From assembly GCF_002893095.1 (NCBI RefSeq), contig NZ_PKQQ01000007.1:62001-126000 (forward strand): a DNA stretch of 64,000 bases, read 5' to 3'. The first letter of the stretch is position 1; the number at the start of each line of letters is the position of its first letter. The position numbers were made by a program, and so were the translations under genes. Positions 38,368 to 46,962 of this stretch are shown here, one piece after another. The DNA is from Stenotrophomonas sp. VV52 (lineage in GTDB: Bacteria > Pseudomonadota > Gammaproteobacteria > Xanthomonadales > Xanthomonadaceae). The notes below the pieces were generated by a model that was not told the origin of the DNA, made no database searches, and worked only from the letters and a program-made list of their open reading frames with translations.

Positions 38368-39117
38368 ATGATCGAGTTCTCAGTAGTGGATTGGTCGGCC
38401 TGGGCACCGGGACTGACCACGAAATCGGCATGGCAGGCGTGGGCGATGGCGCCGACCCTGCCCGAAGGCCCTGACACCCCCGCCCTGCCGGAGGTTCCCC
38501 CCATGCAGCGCCGCCGCATCGAGCGCCTGGGGCGGATGGCCATCCAGGCCGCATGCTGGTGCGAGCAGCCCGACGACGCAGGGCAGGTGCCGTTGGTGTT
38601 CGCCTCGCGCCATGGCGACGTGGCGCGCTCGATGGAGCTGCTGGATACCCTGCGCCAGGACACTCCCATGTCGCCGACCGCCTTCGGCCTCTCGGTGCAC
38701 AACGCGGTGGCCGCGCTGTACTCCATTGCACGCGGGCAGCGTGGCAACTACCTGGCCCTGGCCGGCGGGCGCGGCACGGTCGAGGCCGCCTGCGTGGAGG
38801 CCTTCGGCCTGCTCGCCGATGGTGCCCCGGAAGTGCGCGTGATCGCCTATGAGTCGCCGTTGCCTGCCGTGTACGCCGGTTTCGCCGACGAACCCGACCC
38901 GTTCTTCGCCTGGTGCTGGCGGCTGGCCCGGGCCGACGTGCCCGGTACCCGGCTGTCGCTGGGCTGGGGCGGTGGGGCTTCGGACAGCGGCACGCCGGAC
39001 AGTCCGGCCGGCGTCCTGCCGCACAGTCTGGAGGCGCTACGCTTCCTGCTTTCCGGCGAGTCGCGCCTGCAGCTGCAGGCCGACGGCCAGCAGTGGACCT
39101 GGCAGCGCCGTGGCTGA
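38368..39117 (+). CDS. ketosynthase-like chain-length factor of the aryl-polyene pathway (ApeC-like)
   Basis: 249 residues of the Ketoacyl-synt_2 family (PF13723), about half the size of a full ketosynthase and without the catalytic Cys/His/His set. Readable pieces are PLVFASRHGDVARSMELLD and PTAFGLSVHNAVAALYSIA. In E. coli and Xenorhabdus clusters ApeC pairs with the ketosynthase ApeO and sets chain length. First gene of the 18-gene operon; the next gene starts inside its end (8-bp overlap). Confidence 0.85.
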   Translation: MIEFSVVDWSAWAPGLTTKSAWQAWAMAPTLPEGPDTPALPEVPPMQRRRIERLGRMAIQAACWCEQPDDAGQVPLVFASRHGDVARSMELLDTLRQDTPMSPTAFGLSVHNAVAALYSIARGQRGNYLALAGGRGTVEAACVEAFGLLADGAPEVRVIAYESPLPAVYAGFADEPDPFFAWCWRLARADVPGTRLSLGWGGGASDSGTPDSPAGVLPHSLEALRFLLSGESRLQLQADGQQWTWQRRG

Positions 39118-39907
39118 GCGCTGGCCCGCCCGCCTCGACCGCGCCTGGCGCGTGGTCGGCACCGGCATCAGCTTCGCGGCCTTCGGGGTCGGCGGGCTGG
39201 TCCTGGGCGGGGTGCTGCCGTTGCTGTTCCTGCTGCCGGCGGCCCGGAGACGCGTGCTGGCACGTCGGCTGGTCCAGTCCAGTTTCGCCAGTCATGTGGC
39301 CCTGATGCGGTGGCTGGGGCTGATGACCTATGAGATCCACGGGCGCGAGCGCCTGCAGCGCAACGGTCTGCTGATCCTGGCCAACCATCCGACCCTGATC
39401 GATGTGGTGTTGCTGGTGTCGCTGCTGCCCAACGCCGACTGCGTGGTCAAGCATGCTGTCGCGCGCAACCCGTTCATGCGCGGCCCGGTCCGTGCGGCGG
39501 GCTATGTGGCCAACAGCGACGGCGCCGGACTGGTGGATGACTGCATTGCCGCCGTCCACGCCGGGGGGAACCTGGTGATCTTCCCGGAGGGCACCCGGAC
39601 CGAGCCGGGCCAGCCGCTGCGCCTGCAGCGGGGAGCCGCCAACATCGCGGTACGCGGGCGGCTGGACATCACCCCGGTGCGGATCACCTGCACCCCGCTC
39701 ACGCTGACCAAGGGACAGAAATGGTATCGTGTGCCATCACGTCGTTTTCACGTTCAGCTGGAAGTCGGGGACGATCTCCCGATCGCCCCGTTCCTGACCG
39801 GGGCAGACGACACGCCCAGGGGGGATGCCTTGGCGGCCCGGCGCGTGACCGATCACCTTGCCCATTACTTTGACTTCGCTGGAGAACCAAGCCGTGCAGG
39901 CACTTGA
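39110..39907 (+). CDS. 1-acyl-glycerol-3-phosphate acyltransferase-like protein (ApeD-like)
   Basis: 265 residues. It has a membrane helix near 18-45 and the PlsC motifs NHPTLID (HX4D, about 86-92) and FPEGTRT (about 158-164). In aryl-polyene loci this protein is thought to place the polyene on a lipid. The start is GTG at 39110, overlapping the chain-length factor by 8 bp. The gene also overlaps the ACP gene by 14 bp. Confidence 0.88.
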   Translation: MAERWPARLDRAWRVVGTGISFAAFGVGGLVLGGVLPLLFLLPAARRRVLARRLVQSSFASHVALMRWLGLMTYEIHGRERLQRNGLLILANHPTLIDVVLLVSLLPNADCVVKHAVARNPFMRGPVRAAGYVANSDGAGLVDDCIAAVHAGGNLVIFPEGTRTEPGQPLRLQRGAANIAVRGRLDITPVRITCTPLTLTKGQKWYRVPSRRFHVQLEVGDDLPIAPFLTGADDTPRGDALAARRVTDHLAHYFDFAGEPSRAGT

Positions 39908-40154
39908 GCACGAGATCAAGGAATTGATCATTTCATCGCTTTCATTGGAAGACATCGCTCCAGACGACATCGATGCCGAGGCGCCCCTGTTCGTCGAGGG
40001 CCTGGGGCTGGATTCCATCGACGCGCTTGAGCTTGGTTTGGCCCTGCAGAAAAAGTACGGTGTCAGCCTGTCCGCCGATTCGGAAGAAACCCGTCGCCAT
40101 TTTTCCAGCGTGCGTGCCTTGAGCGAATTCGTCGCCGCACGCCAGCCGTCGTAA
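39894..40154 (+). CDS. acyl carrier protein 1 of the aryl-polyene operon (ApeE-like)
   Basis: 86 residues, acidic, four-helix ACP with the attachment serine in GLDSIDALEL (Ser about 41). The start is GTG at 39894, with GGAG 9 bp before it; starting at the ATG 39858 would add an unlikely tail. Xanthomonas XanC is the known ACP of xanthomonadin synthesis. Needs a phosphopantetheinyl transferase; one is encoded at 415-1014. Confidence 0.9.
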   Translation: MQALEHEIKELIISSLSLEDIAPDDIDAEAPLFVEGLGLDSIDALELGLALQKKYGVSLSADSEETRRHFSSVRALSEFVAARQPS

Positions 40155-40173
40155 CGGCGCGTCAGGATTTGTC

Positions 40174-40431
40174 ATGACCAAGAACGAACTTTTCGATCGC
40201 ATCGTCAAGATCCTCAAGGACAGCTTTGAGATCGAACCGGTGCGCATCACCCCGCAGGCCCGCCTGTACGACGACCTGGACATCGACAGCATCGACGCGG
40301 TCGACCTGATCGTGCAGCTCAAGCCACTCCTGGGTCGCAACCTGCAACCTGAAGCGTTCAAGTCGGTACGCACCGTCCAGGACATCGTCGATGTCGTGCA
40401 CGGTTTGCTGCCCGGGCAAGCGGCCGCCTGA
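40174..40431 (+). CDS. acyl carrier protein 2 of the aryl-polyene operon (ApeF-like)
   Basis: 85 residues with DIDSIDAVDL (Ser about 41) and a clear ACP helix pattern. It differs from the first ACP, as do ApeE and ApeF in other clusters, where one probably carries the aryl starter and the other the growing chain; which does what is not visible here. It starts 19 bp after ACP 1. Confidence 0.9.
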   Translation: MTKNELFDRIVKILKDSFEIEPVRITPQARLYDDLDIDSIDAVDLIVQLKPLLGRNLQPEAFKSVRTVQDIVDVVHGLLPGQAAA

Positions 40432-40453
40432 CGGCTGCCGCTGAAGGTCGACC

Positions 40454-41005
40454 ATGGTCCGGGTGCGGGTCGCGGCGTTTGCAGTGCTGTCGCTGGCGTA
40501 CCCGCTGGTGGTGTACCTGTCGCTCGGCCGCTTCGAGCCGCGCTGGATGGCGCTGCTGCTGTTCGCCCTGGCCGCCCTGCGCGCGCTGACCACCCGCCAG
40601 CCGGTGTGGTGGGTGGCCGCGGTCGGTGGCGGCCTGCTGGCCCTGCTGGCCACCGCGTTCAACCAGGCGTTGCCCCTCAAGTTGTACCCGGCCCTGGTCA
40701 ATGCCGTCATGCTGGTGATCTTCGCCACCAGCCTGCGTTTCCCGCCCAGCGCGGTGGAGCGGCTGGCGCGGTTGACCGAGCCGGACCTGCCGCCATTCGC
40801 GGTGCTCTATACCCGCCGCGTCACCCAGGTGTGGTGCGGCTTTTTCGTTCTCAACGGGGCCCTGGCCCTGGTCACGGCGTTCTGGGCCTCGAACCAGGTC
40901 TGGGCGCTCTACAACGGACTGTTGGCGTACGTGATGATGGGTGTCTTGTTCGCAGGTGAGTGGCTGGTGCGGCGACGGGTGAAGGCGGCGCACGCGCATG
41001 GCTGA
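40454..41005 (+). CDS. COG4648-type inner-membrane protein (ApeG-like)
   Basis: 183 residues, five to six membrane helices with short loops and the family stretch LYTRRVTQVWCGFFVLNG (about 119-136). It matches ApeG, the small membrane protein always found between the ACPs and the AMP ligase; its job is unknown, perhaps to hold the enzymes at the membrane. Its stop overlaps the start of the ligase by 8 bp. Confidence 0.85.
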   Translation: MVRVRVAAFAVLSLAYPLVVYLSLGRFEPRWMALLLFALAALRALTTRQPVWWVAAVGGGLLALLATAFNQALPLKLYPALVNAVMLVIFATSLRFPPSAVERLARLTEPDLPPFAVLYTRRVTQVWCGFFVLNGALALVTAFWASNQVWALYNGLLAYVMMGVLFAGEWLVRRRVKAAHAHG

Positions 41006-42686
41006 GTGGATCGCGCTGGACCAGATGGTCGTTGTGCCGCAGCCCGGACGTATCGTCGGCATCGACGCCGACGGCCGCCGCGTGGCGCATGCGGAATTCC
41101 GCACCCGGGTGCTGGGCTGGCAGCAGGCGTTCGCCGCCGCGCCGGGACGCGACTGGGCGCTGTACTTCGACGACACCCTGGCCTTCGCTGCCGCCCTGCT
41201 GGGCGCGTGGCACGCCGGCAAACGGGTGTTCCTGGGCGGCGACAACCTGCCGGCCACGCTGGACGGCCTGGTCCCGCGCGTGGACGGGTTTGCCGGGGAT
41301 GTGCCGGATCGACATGCGCCGCTGCAGTCCCTGGCCAACGTGGACCCGGACAGCCTGCTCGATGCGCTGGACGAAGACACGCTGGAACTGGTGGTGTTCA
41401 CTTCCGGCAGCACCGGTGCGCCCAGCGCCATCGGCAAGCGCCTGCGCCAGCTCACCCGTGAGGTCGACGCGCTGCAGGCCGCCTTCGGCGACCAGCTCGA
41501 CGGTGCGCAGGTGCACGGCACCGTGTCGCACCAGCATATCTACGGGCTGCTGTTCCGCGTGCTGTGGCCGCTGGCGGCCGGGCGTCCGATCCAGCCGCGG
41601 CGGTTCTTCCATGAAGACCTGGTCAGTGCGCTGGCCGAACAGCCTTCGGTGCTGGTGGCGACGCCCGCCCACCTCAAGCGGCTGCCCGAACAGCTGGACT
41701 GGTCGGCGTTGAACGGACGCCTGCGCGCGGTGTTTTCTTCCGGCGGCCCGCTACCCGTCGAAGCCGCCCTGCAGGCGCGCGCGCTGCTTGGCGTGGCGCC
41801 CACTGAAGTGTTCGGCAGCAGCGAAACCGGCGGCATCGCGTGGCGTCGCTGGAGTGCCGATGCGCCGCAGTGGCACCCGCTGCCGGGCGTGGCGTGGCGA
41901 ATCGAAGACGGCTGCCTGTCAGTGTCGTCGCCGCACCTGGCCGACAGTGCCTGGTGGCAGACCCAGGACCGCGTCGAGGCCGACGCCGGGCAGAGCTTCC
42001 GCCTGCTCGGACGCGTCGACCGCATCGTCAAGATCGAGGAGCGCAGGGTCTCGCTCGACGCGCTGGAACAGCAGCTGCGCGCGCACCCGCAGGTGCAGGA
42101 TGTACGCGTGCTGGTACTGCCGGGCGCGCGCGAACAGCTCGCCGCCGTGGTGGTACCGCGTGCGGTCGATCCCGCAGAGTGGGACGACGCCGCGCGCCGC
42201 CAGTTCGCCCGGCAGCTGGGCGAGCACCTGGCGCAGAGCCATGATGCGGTCACTCGGCCGCGGCGCTGGCGTTTCGTTGACGAACTGCCGTACAACGCGC
42301 AGGGCAAGACCACCGCCGTGGCGCTTGCAGCGCTGTTCCGGCCGCTGCTGCCTTCCGCGCAGTGGCAGCAACGCGACGCCGACGCCGCGCTGCTGGTGCT
42401 GCCGCTCGAACCGGACCTCGTCGCCTTCGACGGTCATTTTCCGCAGGCGAAGATCCTGCCCGGGGTGGTCCAACTGGACTGGGCGATCCATTACGCACGC
42501 GAAGTGTTCGCGATGCCGCTGCGTTTCGAACGCATGGATGCGCTGAAATTCCAGCACGTCGCGCGCCCGGGCGACCGCCTGCAGCTGACCCTCGGCTGGG
42601 ACGCGGTCAAGTCGGTGCTCAGCTTCCGCTACGTCTCCGACCACGGTGTGCACGCCAGTGGCCGGGTGGTGTTCGGCGATGCGTGA
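40998..42686 (+). CDS. aryl-AMP ligase fused to a FabZ-like hotdog dehydratase (ApeH-ApeI fusion)
   Basis: 562 residues. Residues 1 to about 450 are an acyl/aryl-AMP ligase: VVFTSGSTGAPSA (about 132-144, phosphate loop), FGSSETGGIAWRR (about 272-284), and LLGRVDRIVKIEERRVSLD (about 335-353) with the hinge. Residues about 460-562 are a FabA/Z-type hotdog: FDGHFPQAKILPGVVQLDW, with the catalytic His in GHFP and Asp in place of the usual Glu. It would activate hydroxybenzoate onto an ACP, and its other half would dehydrate the chain, probably with ApeP. E. coli-type clusters keep these as two proteins. Confidence 0.9.
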   Translation: MAEWIALDQMVVVPQPGRIVGIDADGRRVAHAEFRTRVLGWQQAFAAAPGRDWALYFDDTLAFAAALLGAWHAGKRVFLGGDNLPATLDGLVPRVDGFAGDVPDRHAPLQSLANVDPDSLLDALDEDTLELVVFTSGSTGAPSAIGKRLRQLTREVDALQAAFGDQLDGAQVHGTVSHQHIYGLLFRVLWPLAAGRPIQPRRFFHEDLVSALAEQPSVLVATPAHLKRLPEQLDWSALNGRLRAVFSSGGPLPVEAALQARALLGVAPTEVFGSSETGGIAWRRWSADAPQWHPLPGVAWRIEDGCLSVSSPHLADSAWWQTQDRVEADAGQSFRLLGRVDRIVKIEERRVSLDALEQQLRAHPQVQDVRVLVLPGAREQLAAVVVPRAVDPAEWDDAARRQFARQLGEHLAQSHDAVTRPRRWRFVDELPYNAQGKTTAVALAALFRPLLPSAQWQQRDADAALLVLPLEPDLVAFDGHFPQAKILPGVVQLDWAIHYAREVFAMPLRFERMDALKFQHVARPGDRLQLTLGWDAVKSVLSFRYVSDHGVHASGRVVFGDA

Positions 42687-43434
42687 GGCCACGCTGGTGG
42701 TGATTCCGGTCTACGACCACGAACACGCCATCGGCGCCGTGGTGCAGGGCGTGCTTGCCAGCGGCCTGCCCTGCCTGCTGGTCGATGACGGCTCGCACGC
42801 CGCCTGCGCGGCGACGCTGCAGGACCTCGCCGACGCGCAGCCGGATCACGTTGCGCTGCTGCGGTTGCCGACCAACCAGGGCAAGGGCGGTGCGATGCTG
42901 GCCGGGTTTGCCGAAGCGGCGCGGCGCGGGTACAGCCACGTGCTGCAGATCGACGCCGACGGCCAGCACGAGCCGGGCGACATTCCACGGTTCCAGGCAC
43001 TGGCCCGGCAGCACCCGCATGCGGTGATCTGCGGCACGCCGGCCTACGACGAAAGCGTGCCGAAGGCGCGCCTGTATGGGCGCTACGCCACCCACATCTG
43101 GGTCTGGATCAACACGCTGTCGCTGCAGATCCGCGATTCGATGTGTGGCTTTCGGGTCTATCCGCTGGCGCCGGTGATCCGGCTCGTGGGCGAGGAAACC
43201 ATCGGCCGCCGCATGGACTTCGACAGCGAGATCCTGGTGCGGCTGTTCTGGCGGGAGGTGCAGGTGATCAGCGTGCCGACCCGGGTCACCTATCCCAGTG
43301 ACGGCGTTTCGCATTTCGACGTGTGGCGCGACAACGTCCGTATCAGCCGCATGCACACCCGGCTGTTCTTCGGCATGCTCGCGCGCGCACCGCGCCTGCT
43401 GTGGCGCCGCCGCAGAGGCACCCGCGCAGCATGA
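42679..43434 (+). CDS. GT2 glycosyltransferase of the aryl-polyene operon
   Basis: 251 residues with VVIPVYDHEHAIG, LLVDDGSHAACA and the metal site QIDADGQHEPGD (about 93-104). In many aryl-polyene clusters this domain is the N-terminal part of ApeJ, fused to an acyltransferase; here the two are separate, overlapping genes. A sugar link between polyene and lipid is inferred. The ATG at 42679 overlaps the end of the ligase gene. Confidence 0.88.
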   Translation: MREATLVVIPVYDHEHAIGAVVQGVLASGLPCLLVDDGSHAACAATLQDLADAQPDHVALLRLPTNQGKGGAMLAGFAEAARRGYSHVLQIDADGQHEPGDIPRFQALARQHPHAVICGTPAYDESVPKARLYGRYATHIWVWINTLSLQIRDSMCGFRVYPLAPVIRLVGEETIGRRMDFDSEILVRLFWREVQVISVPTRVTYPSDGVSHFDVWRDNVRISRMHTRLFFGMLARAPRLLWRRRRGTRAA

Positions 43435-44378
43435 ATACGCCAGCATCCGCCAACGCCCCGCATTGGGCCGACCTGGGCGAGAGCACGTCGGCGGCCGGTG
43501 TGCTGTTCCTGTGCGGGGTGCACCGCTGGTTCGGGCGCTGGCCGTTCCGGCTGTGCGTGTACCCGGTGGTGCTGTGCCACTGGCTGGGCAACGGCGTGGC
43601 GCGGCGCGCCTCGCTGCAGTACCTGCAGCGGCTGCAGGCGCACACCGGCGTATTCGGCGGCGCCCCAGGGTATTGGGCCAGCCTGAAGCATTTCGCGCTG
43701 TTCGCCGACACGATGCTGGACAAGCTGCTCGGCCTCGGCGGGCGTTACCCGCCCGAGCGCATCCACCTGCAGCGCGACCTGATGCTGGAAAAGATCGCGC
43801 GCCGCGAGGGCGGGCTGATCCTCACCGCGCATATCGGCTGCCTGGAGCTGTGCCAGGTGCTGGCCGAACAGGTGCCGGGGTTCCATATCACCGTGCTGGT
43901 GCACACCGCGCACGCGCAGCGCTTCAACCGGCTGATGCAGCGGCTGGACCCGCTGGCGTCGGTGGAACTGATGCAGGTCACCGACATGGGCCCGGCCACC
44001 GCGGTGGAACTGCAGCGTCGCGTGCAGGCCGGCGGCTTCGTCGCCATCGTCGGCGACCGCGTGCCCCTGCGCGGCGGTCGCACCGTGCCGGCGCCGTTCC
44101 TGGGCCACACCGCGCAGTTCCCGATCGGCGCCTATGTGCTGGCGGCAGCGCTGGGCTGCCCGGTGTACAGCATGGCCTGCCTGCATGAAGGTAATGGCTA
44201 CCGTGTGCGCTTCGAGCATTTCAGCGACCGCATCGTGCTGCCGCGCGGGTCGCGCGACGCCGCGCTGACCGCGCAGGCCGAACATTTCGCGCGGTGGCTG
44301 GAACTCCAGGTCACCGAAGCACCCTTGGACTGGTTCAACTTCTTCCCCTTCTGGGATCAGGCATCTCATGGCACGTAA
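43431..44378 (+). CDS. LpxL/HtrB-type acyltransferase of the aryl-polyene operon
   Basis: 315 residues of the late lipid A acyltransferase family. It holds the catalytic HX4E in LTAHIGCLE (about 130-138), IVGDRVPLRGGRTV (about 205-218) and an N-terminal membrane helix near 38-55. It corresponds to the second half of ApeJ. It probably acylates the glycosylated polyene or its lipid anchor. Overlaps both neighbours (4 and 11 bp). Confidence 0.87.
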   Translation: MNTPASANAPHWADLGESTSAAGVLFLCGVHRWFGRWPFRLCVYPVVLCHWLGNGVARRASLQYLQRLQAHTGVFGGAPGYWASLKHFALFADTMLDKLLGLGGRYPPERIHLQRDLMLEKIARREGGLILTAHIGCLELCQVLAEQVPGFHITVLVHTAHAQRFNRLMQRLDPLASVELMQVTDMGPATAVELQRRVQAGGFVAIVGDRVPLRGGRTVPAPFLGHTAQFPIGAYVLAAALGCPVYSMACLHEGNGYRVRFEHFSDRIVLPRGSRDAALTAQAEHFARWLELQVTEAPLDWFNFFPFWDQASHGT

Positions 44379-45930
44379 CGCAGGCTCTACTCCGGCACGC
44401 ACGGTCCGCTTCGGCGACGCGCCGCTGACCATCGAAGACGTGGTTGCGCTGTCGCAGCGCCAGGCTGACGCGGTCGTCACCGACGACCCCGCGTTCACCG
44501 CGCGCATCCAGCGTGGCGCCGACTTCCTCGACCGCCTGTTGCGCGAAGACGGGGTAATCTACGGCGTGACCACCGGCTATGGCGACTCGTGCACGGTGAA
44601 CATTCCGCCGGCACTGGTGGCCGAGCTGCCGCATCACCTGTTCACGTACCACGGCTGCGGCCTGGGCCGGTTCCTGGACGAGCAGGAAACCCGCGCGGTG
44701 ATCGCTGCGCGCCTCGCCTCGCTGGTACGCGGCATGTCCGGGGTCAGCCATCCGCTGCTGCAGGGCCTGGCCACGTTGCTGCGCCACGACGTGCTGCCGC
44801 TGATTCCGGCCGAAGGCTCGGTCGGCGCCAGTGGCGACCTGACCCCGCTGTCCTACGTGGCCGCCGTGCTGTGTGGCGAGCGCGAGGTGATGTACCAGGG
44901 CGCGCGCCGCCCGGCGGCCGAAGTGCTGGCCGAGATCGGCATGGCGCCGCTGCGGCTGCGCCCCAAGGAAGGCCTGGCGATCATGAACGGCACCGCCGTG
45001 ATGACCGCTCTGGCCTGCCTGGCTTACGAACGCGCGGACTACCTGACCCGGCTCGCTACCCGCCTCACGGCATTCAACGTATTGGCCAGCGACGGCAACG
45101 CGCACCACTTCGACGAGATGCTGTTCGCGGCCAAGCCGCACCCGGGCCAGATGCAGATCGCCGCGCGCCTGCGCGACGACCTGCACAGCGACCGCCCGCC
45201 GCGCAACGAACAGCGCCTGCAGGACCGCTACTCGCTGCGTTGCGCGCCGCACGTGATCGGCGTGGTCCAGGACGCGCTGCCGTTCCTGCGCCAGCTGATC
45301 GAAACCGAACTCAACAGCGCCAACGACAACCCGCTGATCGACGCCGACGGCGAGCGCATCCTGCACGGTGGCCACTTCTACGGCGGGCATATCGCCTTCG
45401 CCATGGATGCCTTGAAGAACACCATCGCCAACCTGGCCGACCTGCTCGACCGGCAGTTGGCGCTGGTGGTGGACGCACGCTTCAACCACGGGTTGCCAGC
45501 CAACCTGTCGGCCTCGACCGGCGAGCGCGCGCCGATCAACCACGGCCTGAAGGCGCTGCAGATCAGCGTCTCGGCGTGGACCGCCGAAGCGCTGAAGCAG
45601 ACCATGCCAGCCTCGGTGTTCTCGCGCTCCACCGAGTGCCACAACCAGGACAAGGTCAGCATGGGCACCATTGCCGCGCGCGACTGCCTGCGCGTGATCG
45701 AGCTGACCGAACAGGTGGTGGCCGGCATGCTGATCGCGGCGCGCCAGGGCGTCGCCCTGCGCGAGCGCGTGGGCATGAATGCCACCCTGCACGGCGAGCT
45801 GGCCGCCATGTACCAGGACCTGTGCGGGCGCATCGCGCTGGTCGAGGAAGACCGTGCCCTGGACGGCGAACTGCGCGGCCTGCTGGATGACATCCGCGGG
45901 CAGCGCTGGAGCCTGTATGACAACGCCTGA
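44368..45930 (+). CDS. MIO aromatic amino-acid ammonia-lyase (HAL/PAL/TAL family)
   Basis: 520 residues. The self-made MIO cofactor would form from Ala154-Ser155-Gly156 in GASGDLTPLSY; the catalytic Tyr65 is in YGVTTGYGDS; NGTAVMTAL and the ELNSANDNPL stretch are intact. The selectivity pair before G-x-G reads Tyr94-His95, unlike His-Leu (tyrosine lyases), Phe-Leu (phenylalanine lyases) or Ser-His (histidine lyases). Its product could be a cinnamate-type starter or it may serve another purpose, since XanB2 already provides a hydroxybenzoate. An ammonia-lyase gene also occurs in Xanthomonas pigment loci. Confidence 0.93.
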   Translation: MARNAGSTPARTVRFGDAPLTIEDVVALSQRQADAVVTDDPAFTARIQRGADFLDRLLREDGVIYGVTTGYGDSCTVNIPPALVAELPHHLFTYHGCGLGRFLDEQETRAVIAARLASLVRGMSGVSHPLLQGLATLLRHDVLPLIPAEGSVGASGDLTPLSYVAAVLCGEREVMYQGARRPAAEVLAEIGMAPLRLRPKEGLAIMNGTAVMTALACLAYERADYLTRLATRLTAFNVLASDGNAHHFDEMLFAAKPHPGQMQIAARLRDDLHSDRPPRNEQRLQDRYSLRCAPHVIGVVQDALPFLRQLIETELNSANDNPLIDADGERILHGGHFYGGHIAFAMDALKNTIANLADLLDRQLALVVDARFNHGLPANLSASTGERAPINHGLKALQISVSAWTAEALKQTMPASVFSRSTECHNQDKVSMGTIAARDCLRVIELTEQVVAGMLIAARQGVALRERVGMNATLHGELAAMYQDLCGRIALVEEDRALDGELRGLLDDIRGQRWSLYDNA

Positions 45931-46339
45931 CCTGAGCTTCGAGGTCGCGCTGTCGCCGACCTTCCACGACTGCGATCCGATGCACGTGGTCTGGCACGGC
46001 AACTACTTCAAGTATTTTGAAGTGGCCCGCTGCGCGCTGCTGCAGCGCTACGACTACGACTACCCGCAGATGCGCGACTCCGGCTACATCTGGCCGGTGG
46101 TCGACGCGCGCGTGAAGTACATCCGCCCGCTGCTGTACGGGCAGGCGCTGCGCGTGCGCGCCACCATCACCGAATGGGAGAACCGCCTGAAGATCGCCTA
46201 CGAGATCCTCGACGCAGGTACCGGCAAGGTGCTGACCCGCGCCCATACCATCCAGGTCGCGGTCGATGCGGCCACCAACGAAATGCTGTACCTGTGCCCC
46301 TCGGTGCTGTGGGAACGGCTGGGAGTAGACGCGCCATGA
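45917..46339 (+). CDS. hotdog thioesterase (4-hydroxybenzoyl-CoA thioesterase-like, ApeK-like)
   Basis: 140 residues, one hotdog domain. The motif DCDPMHVVWHGNYFKYFEVAR (spanning about 19-39) carries the Asp of the 4-HBA-CoA thioesterase/YbgC family. It could release or edit the product on the ACP. The ATG at 45917 overlaps the ammonia-lyase by 14 bp; the stop overlaps the next ATG (ATGA). Confidence 0.9.
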   Translation: MTTPDLSFEVALSPTFHDCDPMHVVWHGNYFKYFEVARCALLQRYDYDYPQMRDSGYIWPVVDARVKYIRPLLYGQALRVRATITEWENRLKIAYEILDAGTGKVLTRAHTIQVAVDAATNEMLYLCPSVLWERLGVDAP

Positions 46340-46962
46340 CCCGTTTCCTGCGCACGCTGGGCGTGCTGTTGCTGCTGGCCGTGTGCGCGCCGGCGTTCGC
46401 CGCGCCCGGTGCAGACGTCGACCTGGTCAAGCAGCGCGTAGCGAAGGTGGGCGTGCTGCGCGGCGAGTTCAACCAGGACAAGCAGGTGGCCGGTTTCAAG
46501 AACCCGCTGCGTTCGCAGGGCCGCTTCGTGCTGGCCCAGGATCGCGGCGTGATCTGGACCACGCTCAAGCCGTTCCCCTCCGAAGTGGTGGTCACCCGCG
46601 ACCGCATCCTCAGCCGCCAGCGCGACGGCAGCAGCCGGGTCGAACTGGACGGCCGCCAGCAGCCGGCGATGCGCTCGGTCAACGCGATCATGTTCGCGCT
46701 GATGAGCGGCGACGCACAGGCGCTGTCGGCGCAGTTCGTGGTCAAGGTGGAGGCGCTGCCGGACAACGGCTGGAGCATGCAGCTGACCCCACGCTCGGCG
46801 ATGCTGGCCAAGGTGTTCAGCGCGCTCAGCCTGAGCGGCGACCGCTACGTGCGCGAGGTGCAGATCACCGAAGCCAACCAGGACGTTACCCGCATCCACT
46901 TTGCCGCCCTGAGCGAAACCCCGGCGCAGTTGAGCGCCGACGAGGGCCGCCGGTTTGAATGA
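46336..46962 (+). CDS. LolA-like periplasmic carrier (ApeL-like)
   Basis: 208 residues with a signal peptide (MTRFLRTLGVLLLLAVCAPAFA) and the LolA-type start of the mature protein (VGVLRGEFNQDKQVAGF). This family shuttles lipids or lipoproteins across the periplasm; here it probably carries the lipid-linked polyene from the MMPL exporter to the outer membrane. Overlaps both neighbours. Confidence 0.87.
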   Translation: MTRFLRTLGVLLLLAVCAPAFAAPGADVDLVKQRVAKVGVLRGEFNQDKQVAGFKNPLRSQGRFVLAQDRGVIWTTLKPFPSEVVVTRDRILSRQRDGSSRVELDGRQQPAMRSVNAIMFALMSGDAQALSAQFVVKVEALPDNGWSMQLTPRSAMLAKVFSALSLSGDRYVREVQITEANQDVTRIHFAALSETPAQLSADEGRRFE

